DNA from: Alisma plantago-aquatica
Lineage: Eukaryota; Streptophyta; Magnoliopsida; Alismatales; Alismataceae
DNA: 64,000 bases
Assembly (NCBI GenBank): GCA_963693085.1
Contig: OY856409.1
Location: 237,142,558 to 237,206,557 of the forward strand
Direction of reading: 5' to 3'
Part shown: piece by piece, positions 31,873 through 44,499 of the stretch
Numbering within the stretch: position 1 is the stretch's first letter
Layout of the letters: the number at the start of each line of letters is the position of its first letter
Notes under the pieces: model-generated
What the model saw: the letters and a program-made list of their open reading frames with translations, nothing else
Databases searched by the model: none
Told to the model about the DNA's origin: nothing
Made by a program: the position numbers and the translations under genes

Positions 31873-34617
31873 TCCTCCGATCTTTCGCCGAATTTTTCCC
31901 GAATCGTTGACCGTATTTTTACCGTACGTTGACCGCTTTTTACCCGAATTTCCCGCATAATTCCCGAATCCCGAATTTTTCAACTCGACCGAACGTATCC
32001 CGAATACCGAATTTGTGACTATGCTCCTATTTCTCTCACTTCTATAAAGATCTACAAAGGAAATATTTAAAAATGTGTGTGGGAGTGATATCTATGACTA
32101 TGATGACCCACTAACTTTCATTTTTGAGGTTACATGATTTATGTTATAGTGCGCAAAATTAGCATGACTATCGAGATATTTTGTATGTATGCCATTATCA
32201 ATCACATCTCTAACTACATGGTTGCCTCCTATAGGCTCTCACTACAAAAACACACGACGATGAACAAAGCTTGAGTTAATCCATTAATATGTATTTTATC
32301 ACTTGTAAGCATATGGAGATTAACAGTGAGACATATCTATGTTTGTATAAAACAAAAAAAACATGAGCCAATATGTAGGTATAATTAACAAGGAGGATGA
32401 CAACCATCATGGTTCAACTAGATGCATAAACCTCAGTACTCACATACCACCGCGACATTGTTTATGTACTACATCCTGTCATCCTACTGAGAGGTCCTAC
32501 CATCCTAGATCATGCTATGTTTCCATAAATTTGTGTCTTTAAGCCTATATATTGTGCTTGCAAACTATGATGACTATTCATTCATTTCGCCATTCAATTG
32601 ACCTCAAAATCTCCATCGAAATGGCCATCGAAATTGTTCAGCTTCCTTCTCTTACACATGAGGAGCCCCACCCCCTCACATATCCAATATGAAATATTAT
32701 TGCATATTTGAGTAGATCTACACTAGTAGATTGTTCTGGTAAAATTTCGCTAAATAATTCGACCATTTGGTCATCGAAACGCCAGGAATGCATCTGTCGA
32801 AATTTCCGTCAAAATTTGTCGAAATTTCTGTTTCTGTGGCTACCGAAACGGCGTTGAAATCGGACATTTTCTTCCTTGCTGTAGATAGTAGAGACCATCC
32901 AATGCCCCATCAATCACTGCCCTCCTTTTGAAAATCCTTGATACAGTGAAGGAAAGGGCACAAATCTAATTGAAAAGTAGGATCATATAAGACAAATCAC
33001 AAATAGATCGGAGTTGGTAGCCAAAATTCCCATAACAGGGGACTTCAACCCATCTGCCGACATGATAGCGGGCGGATTAGATGATCTCTGGATCAGAACA
33101 AATTGGTGATGAAATGCAAAAATGTGGGTTGTAGCTCTAGAATCAATCATAAAAAAAACAACCATAATAAATTAGATTCATTGACTTGTCGACCTACTGG
33201 TGTAAATTGTGGAAGTCAATTGACCCTGCAAACTGTGAGGATCCTCGCAATTGACCCAGCAACTGATTGCAGGGTTGTATTCTTATGCCAACAAGGCAAC
33301 ACCTTGATTCTCTTCAGCTGTAATTTTTTTTTTTTCACCAGATTACTTTAAAAAATGACCATAGTGGGAAGCACCGTCTGATGGTGAGAGTCTCTGTGCT
33401 TCTCAGAGGTAAATGTTTCAGAAGAATGACTGGTAGGAGTTGCTCAAGATTAGAACAACATATAAACCTTGTATACAGTAAAATAAGAATATAGGAGGGT
33501 TGACATAACTTGTAGAATGGACATGATGCTTATGTATATGACGACAGATAGCATCCGATAACCCATTTACAAAAACTAAATGTAGCATCAGCTACCCAAC
33601 ATCTATTCCAAGAAGATGAATCCTTCAAGGTGTCTAATCACTATAGGTAAAGAGATTGATTATCAATTTTCTTAAATCATGAACCTCAAAGACGAGCGTG
33701 AAGTATGCAATCCTCTCTCCACTGCCCTTCGCCACAATATTGAAGCAACATCACGAGGTACAGCATGCCAAATAATTCAAAGTCGATCTTAATACCATGC
33801 TGGCATTTCAATTTAGATACTTGCGAGCAATCCTTTATCTGACGTCCATGATGTATATCAATCCGGCTAAGGCCTATCGACAACAATGCAGATGCCTACT
33901 CGATCTTCTAAGCCTCTTCCCTTATCTCATCAGCGAACGGTCAAGCAAATAATGATGTTGCTGATCTTTGCTCTATTGTTCACAATCCCTGACATAATAG
34001 TAGAATCTCTATTACACCAGGTATTATTGTATTCTTTTTGTGGACATTATCTGTTAAGTGATTATACTTTACGAATTGGTTGGGTCATGAAATATGGATG
34101 CCAAGTTTGACTAAGGTGACTTCGAGGTTATCAATGGTACATCCAAATTACATAAAGATAAACAACATCAGCATATAAGCAAATGTCAGGAAGGCATGCG
34201 ACAGGTATATGGGCTAGAGACAGGTTGCTTTAAGCACCCACAATCACGGAACGTCAATAACTTGAAAGGCCGGCTTAACATACGGAAGACAATAGTGTCA
34301 CACACCATACCAAGTGGCAACGAAGGACAGCAGGAGCAGCTTCCAGGCAATGGTTGTATTGAGTTGCTGAAGTGACAACAAGAGCAACAAGAGTCGTGAT
34401 AGTCACCGCACGTTGTTGGAAGCGTCAATAATCATTCCAACAACAGCAACAAAGATTGAATAGGAGGGTGTTATCCGGGCGGAGGCTGGACCGGCTGGTG
34501 ACACTTGTTGGGGCTGGTAGTGGTGGCATTGTGGCCGGTCACTGGAGGTGGTCTTGCTGGGGGCCGAGGTGGTGGCGATCATGCTGTTGAAGGCTAAGGG
34601 CAATTCCAATTAGGGAT

Positions 34618-35050
34618 GACAGCGGTGCAGATTTGGTGCAGTTATTGCCAAACCATAACCACATTATTGTAAAAAAAACTGTACATCATAATGACACAAT
34701 ATCCACTGAGGTTTTCAAAACTAAAAATAATATCCATAGCATGAAAAAGCCACGGTGAACGGCGGCACACCATATCATAAAACTGTGTGGTAAAGCACAA
34801 CGATGTGGAAAAATCAGTTTGCTATGTCATTGTATAAATAATATATAAAGAACTAATACTGTACTTTGTACCAAATTACGTACAAACACCTGTAGTGATA
34901 AACACCCAAACATGTACATACGATTACGATACTTCATACATATATACACATTTAACTAAACTAGTAATTTTGCGGTCTGGTTTTTAACTGCACTCTTTTT
35001 ACTAAAACCATAGCATCAGTGTAGAAGTCACATTCGCACCATAACGAACT
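34618..35050. mobile_element. Possible MITE remnant with GGTGCAG motifs
   Basis: The left edge TAGGGATGACAGCGGTGCAG resembles the ends of common plant hAT MITEs, and GGTGC motifs recur at the right edge (CGCACCATAACGAACTGGTGCC). I find no clean inverse right end and no target duplication, so the limits are rough. Confidence 0.3.
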
Positions 35051-35240
35051 GGTGCCATTAATGCGGTTGAAAAGACAATACGGATATTGCGGATGATTTT
35101 TTCTTTACAGCAGTGCAATCCCTAGTGGCTACCTGATTGGGTAGCGGAAAAGACCTCGTGCTAGTGGGAGGGAGAGGCAAGGAGGGAGGGACAGTGAAGA
35201 ATAGAAAAAATCTCCCTGAGTCCCGTTCACTGAGATACCA

Positions 35241-36059
35241 TGTAGAGATAAAAGGTAGGGATTCCATAGGTCTCTTCTACAATGGGAGTACATGGCTGTT
35301 TATGTAGTTAGGGTAGAGACAAATGAAGGGAAATAACACAATATAAGTCAGAACCAAGGAAGCACGGACACGTTTCTAAACACGGACATGGATACGGGAC
35401 ACGGCAAATTTCTAAAAATGTAGGACACGGCCACGGCATTGGATGAGTGAAAAATATTTTTTTAATATATACATATATGAGGGTGTATGATGTATGAACT
35501 AGAATTTATTTTAAAATTTATCCAGATGAATGTATCTATGTATGTATAATCTTTATGCATAAAGAGGTGTCTTCGTGTGTAGTAGAAACAATATGAAGTA
35601 GAAAACTTAACGTGTGATTTTTGTAAATATAATAGATCAGGAGTTTGTATTACTCATTTAACTAATTAGACTATAATTTGATTCATAGTATCTGATTCAG
35701 CTTAGACTTTACATATTGGTTCTTTTCAACTGATTTGTTTGTAATTGTGATTAGATCTCAGCTCTATGAAACATTTTCTCAGTAGTAAGATATAAATAGA
35801 AGTTGTATGTTCAACATTTGCACTTTGAAATAGGCTAGATTGCAGCAGCCACTGCAGTGACATGTCCAAGAAGTGTCTGGGCAGTGTCCAGCTGTGTCCG
35901 GGGTGCAGAAAAAGACCAAGATGAACTGGACACGTCCCAGCCGTGTCCAAAACGTTTTGGGCCATGTCAGGGAAGCGTCCGCGTCCAAAACGTGTCGGAC
36001 ATGGGGGCTGTCTAGAAGTGTCCGTGCTTCCTTGGTCAGAACAGATGGAGTATATTTCA
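35241..36059 (-). repeat. Copia H 5' LTR (split by a hAT-type element)
   Basis: Starts TGTAGAGATAAAAGG next to the PBS. The likely outer end is ATATTTCA at 36059, giving about 130 bp when the 35355-36034 insertion and its duplication are removed. The outer end is inferred from the TG..CA rule only. Confidence 0.5.
35355..36034. mobile_element. hAT-type element, CAAGGAAGCAC family, copy 2
   Basis: 680 bp, inserted in the copia H LTR. The left end is CAAGGAAGCACGGACACG and the right end is its inverse. The exact duplication GTCAGAAC is at 35347-35354 and 36035-36042. It aligns with 30677-31583 end to end but has a single copy of the 178-bp unit, so that duplication arose after the two copies diverged. 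Confidence 0.97.
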
Positions 36060-36333
36060 AGAAGTTTGAATAGCCATAGATCTAATATGGCTTATTAATG
36101 GTCAGTTAAATGAAATCCTTTTGAGAATCAAACGAAAAGGTGGTGCTCTGATATTTGCATAATCCTTTCACTTTTATTTTATGTTGTTCAAAATATGTAC
36201 AAATGTAATTGTATGGCACTTTATCTCTTTGAATGTGATGTTAAGAGAAGTATGAGTTATTCAATCCATTATGATTTTTCTCGTTAGTGATGAAATTCTG
36301 ACTCATCTGCTAATCTTTGTTTGTTTGCTCTAG

Positions 36334-36905
36334 AGGTTGGCAATCAGATCATGGAGTTGTATCGAACACGTTCAACAGATATTAACGGAAAACAGAGTGT
36401 AGGTCTCTCAACTGGCGAGACAAGCAAAAGGCCTACTGTCAAGCTGCTGCCTTCTGATAGAAATCTGTCTGCGCAAGATGGGGAAACTCGAAGTCTTGAT
36501 GGTGCAGTTACAATGCAAAACAATGCAGCTTCTGGAGTGCAATCTGCTGTAGTATCTGGGAATAAGTTACAGGGATCTCAGAGATCAGTGTCAGATGATG
36601 GTAAAGAATCTAGGAGTATGAGTTCTAGTGCTGTTGCACCTGAGCATAATTCTAACAGCAGCAGGAGTCCATGTCATCACAAAACAGGTGAAGTTGCTGA
36701 ACCGTTAGATCTTCCATCAAAGTGGAAATTTGAAAAAGGTTTTAGTGACCAAACAAAAGTTGGGGTTGAGACTGAAGGATTAGATCTATCAGAGCAGAGT
36801 GCAACTCAATGCCAGGGCTGCCTTCCTGCAGAAATGCTGAAAAATGCTAATGCCAATGCTTCTTCAATGAAAAATCAGAATAGGATGAAAAATGATGGCT
36901 CTTAG
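36334..36905 (+). pseudogene. Cyclin-T-like C-terminal exon (partial gene)
   Basis: An open frame of 190 codons preceded by a good 3' splice site: a T-rich tract, then TTTGCTCTAG at 36324-36333. The exon would start with the last two bases of a Glu codon, then VGNQIMELYRTRS. That start resembles the segment after the second cyclin box of plant cyclin T (the EVSNQMLELY type), and the rest is Ser/Lys-rich and disordered as in those tails. After the stop (36903-36905) the sequence still reads KKMDISRRGRFCK, then in another frame LVNAIELAAVHGM, which looks like the conserved cyclin-T C-terminus after a frameshift. No cyclin boxes lie in the window, so upstream exons are either lost or more than 36 kb away across the transposon cluster. 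Cyclin T partners CDK9-like kinases in transcription elongation (family knowledge). The identity is moderate and the pseudogene status is inferred. Confidence 0.5.
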
Positions 36906-39186
36906 AAGATGGATATAAGCAGACGAGGTAGGTTTTGCAAATAGGAACTTGGTGAATGCTATTGAGCTGGCTGCTGTACATGGAATGTTGATTCAGCCTG
37001 GGTGGCAATATTATACCTTCAACTGAAGATGAGTGCTTAAAGGTAGCAATTTGTAGTCACCAGAACCCCACACTTGGAAGGGGAGGGCTGTTATAAGGCC
37101 CATGATGGCAACTACCCGAAAAAATGTGGCTGGTTCATCAGCCTGATATATTATAGGTTTATACTTCTTTTACGTAGCTATAAAATGACATCGTAAAAAC
37201 TGGACATCGTAAAAACTGTTGTCATACCCAGAATGAACAGTCTGCTTCTTAGCCGTGGGCATTGCAACTTTATCAGCCTGGGTTGAAGTTTCAAGCAAAT
37301 TCTGGACCAAACCAAAGGAAAAAAATAAGCTGATATTGTAAAAGAAAAAGATTATCATTCTAGTGTAGTTTCAGACAATAGTTAGATGCATACTTGCAAA
37401 AAGAAGAGAAACCTGAGATTTTTTTTTTCTTTTTTTGTGTTTGGGTGGGTTGTTTGGAGAGAGAGGGGGGGGGTGTTGTGGGTGGTAGGGTTATAGTGCA
37501 GAGTCCATAGGCGCACACTGGTATAAAGGAGAAAAAAAGAAAGAAATTTGAGTTTTTTCTATTGGGGTTGGGAGGGGTGCTCTGCCTCAACAACAGTTTT
37601 CGTTTATACGTAGTTGGCTGATGTTATCTCGACGTTAAGGCCTTGGCCTGTGGGAAACGGATGAGGTTATTTTATTTTGGTTAAAACATTGTTTGTTGAC
37701 CTTACCGAGAGCATACAATGTATGTTCAAAACCGATCAATTTGTTTTTTGACACTGCTGAATTATGTGCTGTTTGATCTTTTTTTGCCCAGCGATGAATG
37801 ATACTCTTTTTATGATTCCTCCTTGATCTTTTATTTCTTTAAACTTGCAGTTTTTGGCAGGTGTTGTTTTAAACAGTCCACCCCCCCCCCCCCCACACAC
37901 ACACACACGGAGAAGGAAGACGATTAGTTTAGGTATATTGTACACATTCTACGGTTTGATGAGTAAACATTATTCACATACATATTTAGAAGGGCTCTAC
38001 GGTCCAAATGGTGTCATTTTTTGATATCACTCACACATGTAATGAAATGATTCTGTTTTTTTTTCATAGTATTTATGACACATGTTTATTCACATGAATT
38101 GGATGCATATGATCAACCCTTGCATTGTGGGCACCTTTTATTATCTCAGATCACCTCGTTAATTGTTGGTGATATCATAGCATGAACATGGGTTGTATAT
38201 TCCAAACCAATGTTGGCATCCCCTTTTCCAGATCCTTTACTTGAAATATGTACTTTGACTTCTTCATATTAATACAAATAAACTTTTTGAATCTTTGTTA
38301 ATACCTATTAGGATCACTGTTATGCAAGTCACCCAATTGAAAATCACGTACTCTATGCTTGTGAGTTCATCATGAAAGGGATGACTGCTCACTCTTAATC
38401 TCCTTTTGGTTGACTCCATGTGAAACAACCCCTTTGATTCAATTTTGACGTATGATGGTGGTCTTACTAATTTTGCTGCCTAGAACTTTGTATGTTCTTA
38501 ATGCCTCATTCCACACTTTCTTCCTTTAGAACATTTTGGTTTCATATCCCTTTTATCTTAAAACTCTTTAACCATTATGTCATTGTTTTTATTTTGATCA
38601 TTTGTGAGATACTAATGCAATGTTACCTCATTAGTTGAGTAATGGGATGGTAGTTTCCTTTGGCTTATATACCAGCAAGACTGTCAAACATTGATGAATT
38701 CATCCTCCAAATGGCATTTATGCTCTATGGAGAGCAAGATTCATATGTAAGACCCACTTGGTGATGTGCATTTGTGTTCTTGTTTGCTATATGGCATTTT
38801 TCACCCTTATTGAACTAGGCTCTTACCTAGGTGGTCTTCAAGGCCTGCTACATCATTTTCATCAACATGCAATGTTGCATAATGTTAGTTGATTGATATA
38901 TACCCCTCTTTTCTAGGCATGTCTAACAAATATGATGGTATACATGATCACTTCTTCCCAATATGGAATTGTAAAAAATTAATGATATGTTTGCCTCAAT
39001 ATTATTCATTACCCGGTTTAGATTGATAGATCTAGAATTTGATTCAACAATTCATACCAATGTTACACAAATATCGATTTTTAAAAGGCATCAAGACTCT
39101 TTTTGAAACCAACAAATAAGAAAAATATTCCTTGCTAGCAATGTAAAGGTGACAACTCCAATCATGCTACAACTAGAGGCCTTCCT
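36906..39186. other. Downstream of the cyclin-T-like exon; nothing else recognised
   Basis: 36906-37000 seems to be frameshifted C-terminal coding sequence of the exon. Beyond it are low-complexity tracts: a T/G-rich stretch at 37420-37560, a C16 run followed by CA repeats at about 37880-37907, and a doubled GACATCGTAAAAACTG at about 37188-37219. I find no terminal repeats, domains or RNA genes in 37600-39186. Confidence 0.4.
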
Positions 39187-39199
39187 AAATAGTTTATAT

Positions 39200-39371
39200 A
39201 GGAACCCGACTAGCGTTAGTGCAGGTGGTAGGCACGGTGTCCCCCTCCGGGGGGATCTCGGGTTCGAGCCCCCTGTTAAGTGCTGTATTTACCACCCGCC
39301 AGCTATCCGGGCTATGGCTGGGCAAAGGACGTGGGGGCAGCCTGTAAAGGTTGTCATAATCTTTTTTTTTA
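39200..39371 (+). mobile_element. tRNA-derived SINE, T-tailed
   Basis: 172 bp between exact 13-bp direct repeats AAATAGTTTATAT (39187-39199 and 39372-39384). It has internal Pol III promoter boxes: A box TTAGTGCAGGTGGT (about 39216-39229) and B box GGTTCGAGCCC (39261-39271). It ends in a T run rather than an A run, a form known for some plant SINEs. The tRNA-like part does not fold as a complete tRNA with an anticodon arm that I can identify, so it is not a tRNA gene. Confidence 0.88.
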
Positions 39372-39384
39372 AAATAGTTTATAT

Positions 39385-40207
39385 GCCCATCATGTATTCG
39401 ACAATCCTTCAACCCCCTTATATTAACCTTAGTTTGATCCATGAGTATTACTAAGAAGAACACATATTTGTCCTTGTTCAATGTACGGTGTGTCACCTCC
39501 TCTTATTTCCAATAAAATCTTAATGAAATTTTATTCATGCACTCACATTGATAGGAAATCTAGAGTGTTTCTAGTAAACAACAAAAATATGCAAAGAATC
39601 CAACTATCTTACATATTTTCCTATTGTAATCCATTGAATGATTACATTAACCTCTTACTTTCATATTAATGTAACTCTAACTTTGTATGACCCTAATCAC
39701 CTCTTGAATTAATCCTTTAAGATCTTCCACAACTGACACCTTTGAATGACTAGGTCACAACACATATAATGATAATGCTCTCTATAACACCTTGGTCATT
39801 TGAATTAGCCTCAAGCTTACGTGCCAACCTCATTTGCTTGTAATTTTTCTACCTTATACAAATGCTTTTATCTCATATGGCATGTGAACAACACCAACTC
39901 TAAAAGTAAAAGATAATCTTGCGTTCAACTTTGAAAGAAAAATTCTCCAAATCCACTTACCTTCAGTATGATGATATCTTCAATGCAACATAAACTTGAT
40001 TTGCTTTAAACTCTTGTCTGTTTCCTCTAACCAAGAATTCATATACAAGCATGCTGATGTAATATCCACTCACATGTTGCATGAAGGTAAAGAATGTCTA
40101 TGTAAAACCATCAACCCTAGGAGCTTGTCGCTCTCAAATGTTGTATCTACAAATACATGTCTCCTCCCTAGTTTGAAATTCTAAAAGCACCTCTTTTTCT
40201 TCCTCAA
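39385..40207. other. Unassigned spacer
   Basis: Between the SINE and copia F. AT-rich with only short frames; no repeats or domains recognised. Confidence 0.35.
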
Positions 40208-40212
40208 ATAGG

Positions 40213-41594
40213 TGTAGGGTTTCAGGGAAGGCGGCGCAATAGAATAACAATTTTTTTTTCTTTTTTCTTTTAGCCACCAGATCTGTTGTAGCTATAAAAT
40301 GTCAATGAACAAAAGATATAGAAAGGATAAAGATTATACCTTTATGCACACTAATTTGCCAACAACTAGACACATTTTTGTTGGTGAAGAACTCAAACTT
40401 TCAAATTCAAATCCGAATTGGCCACCAAGTTGCTTCTACATTGTCTTCTTCGAGCACCTTCTTATACTTCATCCATGTAGATGAGTGAGAATGTGGTGCA
40501 CCACCTTAGCCACCAAGTTGATACAAAATAGGAGTTGTCGATGTGCTAGACGTCTTAAAATCCCTTTCTTCTCCTATCTTTGGTTGTCTTTGTTAGGGTA
40601 ACTTTCTCTTTTCTCAAGAGAGAAATATCATGGCCAACTTGTTCACATTGTGTGTCAAGTGTGTCTAACCCTAATGAGACAAACCCCCTTCATATAGGAG
40701 AGTCATGGGCTTGGGATTTCCTAATCCCAATCCCTTTCCTAGTCGTAATATCAAAACAATATCAATATTACCATTCGATGTTACCATGACCATATAATCC
40801 TTTTTTCAAAGACATCTAGATTGAAATTGAGGTATGGAATTCTCATTATCTTATCATTTAATCTACGTTCCTTGAACTAGATAAGACTATTTGCGATATT
40901 ATGAGATCAATATCATATATTGAATCACATGAGAATGGCCACATATTTCTATAGTCTTGTTTATCAAGTAGCTGAGATGTCATGCAAAGAGGGGCATATA
41001 TCATCTACATCAATTATAGTGATACATAGATGTTACATTACACCTAATTACCGCCTTTTTTGGCAGCCCTTATTCAGAGTAACTTTGGGCTAGTGTTGAA
41101 GTACATAGAACAACATGTGAATACTGTAGTGACTCCATCTTTAACGATCACATTCACGACTTTTACAATGTGATATGACTCTAACATGTTATTACATGAC
41201 TTTCTTGTGTCATTCTCATGGTGGGTATGCCCTTATACAACTTGTTCTCTAAAAAGTACCCATGTACCTAAATTGATATCTAAAATCATGGCTAAAGATA
41301 CATAGTCATCACTCATTATACGTGCTAGTCTTGTGTGTTATTGTTCTTCTATAATATACACAATAATAACCAACTAGGGAAATAATAAGAATGAGTACTC
41401 TAAGTAAACATATGATCTCATGCTCATCTCCTCATCCCGAACCATGTCTTTGAGGCGAAACGTACATCATTAGCTTAATTCATTATCTCAATACTAAAAC
41501 TAGGTGGGATTTCCATTTTATTATTAATCAAGTAACTTATAAAGTATCTCTATTACAATCATCACATGATGACTACCATGACATACAACCAACA
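40213..41594 (-). repeat. Copia F 3' LTR (1,382 bp)
   Basis: Runs from TGTAGGGTTTCAGGG to ACAACCAACA. It aligns with the right LTR in blocks (TTCTTCTCCTATCTT, GACAAAC..CTTCATATA, ATCAATATCATATATTGA, ACAATCATCACATGATG) but lacks the part corresponding to about 47640-48190. Confidence 0.88.
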
Positions 41595-44499
41595 ATATCC
41601 TACTTGCACTAGATCCAATCACTCATAAATCTAATTCCATGTGATCTAACATGACCATCATGAATCTTTTATAAAGTGCTTTTGACTAGGGATCATCAAC
41701 GTTGCTTTCAGTTGGTACTATGCAAATAATGACATCTCATGATGTATGATATCTTGTATGAGATGGTCACGCCTGAGTATGTGCTTGGAACACTGGTGCA
41801 ATATGAATTCATTATCTTCTACAATGACTCCATTGATGTCACAATATAGTGCTACTACATCGTCAATGGATGGAATCACTCCTAGTTCACCAATGAACTT
41901 CTTGATCTATACAACTCCTTTGTTGCACTGGAGGCAACAATTTACTCCACCTCTATTATAGGATCAACTACTGTCTCTTACTTGAAATTTTTCCTTCTCA
42001 CAACTCTACTGTTTAGGCAAAACACAAATCTTGATTGTGATCAATAATTTTGCTAGTTGGTATGGAAGGTCACATCAGTGTAACTATTTACAACCAACTC
42101 TTCCTCACTATAATAAAGTGGGAATTGATTCTTAGTTATTCTCAAGTATTTTATGATATTCTTTACCACGATCTAGTTACCATCATCAGGATCTGACTAG
42201 TACCTGTTCATCATCCTTAAAACATACAAAACATCTAGGTCTGCACATAACATTGTGTACATGATAGATCTAATTTCCGAGGAACATAGGATCTTACTCA
42301 TGTATGTCCTTCTTCATAAGAGCTGGGACATTGAGCTATAGAAAGACTTATTCCATGAGACATGGGTAAGTTTCCTATGTGAAACTCTTTCTTGCTGAAC
42401 CTTTTCAACACTCTTGTCACTGTATGTACTTTGACTTAAACTAAGAAACCTTCTAGATATATCTCGATAGATCTTGATTCCTAGTATATATGATGCTTCT
42501 CCTAAATCTTTCATGAAGAAGGTATTTCCCAACCATATTTTAGCCAATCGTATAATAGGGAATTCATTCCCAATAATAGCATGTCATCAACATACCATAT
42601 GAGAAATATAATTATACTCTCACTAACCTTCTTGTAAACACAAGGTTCATCTTTATTTTGAACGGACTCAAAATGTTTGAATGACTCATCAAAATAAAGA
42701 TTATGTTTCTAAGATGGTTGCTTCAATCTATAGATTGACTTTTATAGCTTACCGACCTTTCCGACTTCATTTGGAGCGATAGAATATTTAGATTGTATCA
42801 AATGCACATCCTCAAGAAAATTATCACCAACGAATGCAGTTTTAACATTCATTTTCTAGATTTCATATCCTTGATTAGCTGCAATATCAAGCATGATTGT
42901 GATGGATTTAACCATGTCAACTGGTGAAAACGTTTCATCATAGTCAACACCTCAAACTTGTTTGAAACCATTTTCTACCAATAGATCATTTTAGGCTTGT
43001 ATATTACCATACATGTCGATCTTCTTATTGAAGACCTATTTGTACCCTATGGATTTCACCCCTTCAGGTGGATCCATCAAGGTCCATACCTTGTTGGTAT
43101 ACACAAAGTTTATCTCATATTTCATGGCTTTTAACCATTCTTAGAATATGGTCCCTCAATAGTATCATTATAGGTTGTTGGTTCATCATCATCAGTGACC
43201 AACACATCGTTTCGTTGAATCAGAAGAAATACATATCTCTCGGACTCCAACATGCCCTACTTGAGCTTTGAGGTTCCTGTGTAACAATAGGAACTTGGGA
43301 TTAAACAACAAATTGTGGTTCCATTTGTTCCTCATCGAACTCCATAGGTTCCGCGTTATCTTTTCGATCTCTAACTTCTTCAAGTTCTATTTTCCTCCCA
43401 TTGGTTCCTCTAGAAACAAACTCCTCTTTCATGAATATAACAGTTCTGGAAACAAACACTTTGTTGTCAGATGGAATGTAGAATTAGAAACTCTTAGTTT
43501 CCTTAGGGTATCCAAAAAAAGAAACATTTATACAATATGGGTCCAAGCTTTCTTGACATAAGGTTCACGCCCCAAACTTTCATGAAAGACATATTGTGAC
43601 ATTTCCCATTCCATATCTCATATGATGTCTTTTTAATGGGATTAGAAAGTTAATTAGTGAAGTGTAAATGTAGTAGTTACAAGAGACTGTCCTAAAAAGG
43701 CTATAAGAAGATTAGATAAACTCATTGTTGATCGTACCATGTCCAATAAGGTGTAATTCATCCTTTTTGACACACATTAAGTTGTGGTTCTCTAGGTAGA
43801 TTCAATTGTAATACAATACTATGGTCTCTTAGAAGGGCCTCAAACTCATGGCTAAGATATTCTCTACCACAATCATATTGTCATGCTTTAATATTCTTAC
43901 CAAGTTTGTTTTGTACTTCAACCATGAATTTGTTAAAATTTTCAAGTGATCTTATAAGTGTTTCATAAGATACACATCTAAATCTACTGAAGTCATTAGT
44001 AAATGTGATGAAGTATTGATATCCACATCTAGAACTTGTGCTAAAAGGTCCACAAACATCAATATCTATGAATCATATTAAGTCACTAGATCTCTTGCCA
44101 TTTTCAGTGAAAGGTGCTTTTCCATCTTTCCCAATAAACAAACTCACATGTCTTCGTTGATAAAAAAATCAAAAGAGTTCAGATAACCATCTTTATGGAT
44201 ACCAGAAATGTGCTTCACATTTATTTTCCCTATATGAGAGTGCCACAACTAAGTTTTGTTTGAGTCATCGATTATAAGCATCCTAGTATCTATGATATAG
44301 ATATTTATTTTAAGATATAATAAATAAGGACCATAAGACATAGGAGAGCTGCCACAAAATATCTCATCTCTTGAAATAGAAATCCGCTCATTCATTATTA
44401 GAAATTCGAAATCGTTACTATATAAACATGACGAAATGATGTTCCTATCTATGGTAGGTACATAGTAGCAATTCTCTAATTCTAATGTAAGCCCACTGG
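41595..44499 (-). pseudogene. Copia F pol remnant
   Basis: A minus-strand pol with many stops. From left (C-terminal) to right: RNase H IKKFIGELGVIPSIDDVVALYCD and CSKHILRRDHLI (41740-41930); RT MKDLGEASYILGIKIYRD and LSLSQSTY (42400-42510); the catalytic IFLIWYVDDMLLLG (about 42560-42610); RLKQPS (about 42715); the integrase/linker region FGYPKE and PSDNKVFVSRTVIFMKEEFV (about 43420-43520); and LELENCYYVPTIDRNIIS (44400-44490). The RT wording groups it with the copia lineage carrying ILGIKIYRDRSRR-type motifs, distinct from copias A-D. The YVDD motif is intact but the frame is not. Confidence 0.88.

Larger units (their letters stand above)
30475..32023. mobile_element. hAT-type element, CATAGTSACAA family, copy 2 (middle shell)
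   Basis: Nested in 30131-32878. The left end is CAGTCACAATATACTCCG (a close CATAGTCACAATATACTACG occurs again at 30570) and the right end reversed is CATAGTCACAAATTCGG. The exact duplication CTCCTATT is at 30467-30474 and 32024-32031. The right end holds repeated CCCGAATTTTTC motifs. About 634 bp without its guest. Same family as 12462-13147. Confidence 0.9.
30131..32878. mobile_element. hAT-type element, GAAATTTCG family (outer shell)
   Basis: Inserted in copia H. The left end is CAATGTTCAAAATTTTG and the right end reversed is CAAGGAAGAAAATGTCC. The exact 8-bp duplication CTGTAGAT is at 30123-30130 and 32879-32886. Both ends carry GAAATTTCGACGAAA motifs. It aligns with 19514-21340 over the right third (ATATTATTGCATA and GGTAAAATTTCGC blocks). 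About 1.19 kb without its nested guest. No coding content. Confidence 0.9.
30021..35240 (-). pseudogene. Copia H: gag-protease part, decayed
   Basis: A minus-strand copia whose 5' LTR and PBS are at the right. The protease region reads FFMIDSRATTHIFAFHHQF with ADGLKSPVMGI (32990-33165); the D-S-G triad is altered to D-S-R. A DGLYYLQ segment of the GAG-pre-integrase region lies left of it at about 30085-30130 and 32887, joined when the 30131-32878 insertion is removed. To the right, 33166-35230 should hold gag and leader but I see only short frames. The primer site TGGTATCTCAGTGAACGGG reads leftward from 35240. The left side abuts the copia D LTR. Its LTR differs from that of copia C, so it is a separate element. 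Confidence 0.7.

Noticed and set aside
31609..31983. Frames of 68-107 codons on both strands
   Set aside because: They are created by GT, CA and TA microsatellites (runs of YIYIYI and THTHTH) and have no protein-like composition.
18735..36059. Copia C and copia H as two halves of one element
   Set aside because: Both are minus strand and complementary in content, but the C LTR (TGTTAGTGTAAT type) and the H LTR (TGTAGAGATAAAAGG edge) are unrelated.
39216..39290. Possible tRNA gene
   Set aside because: A and B boxes are present, but there is no full cloverleaf or anticodon arm, and the unit is flanked by 13-bp direct repeats with a T tail. It is a SINE.
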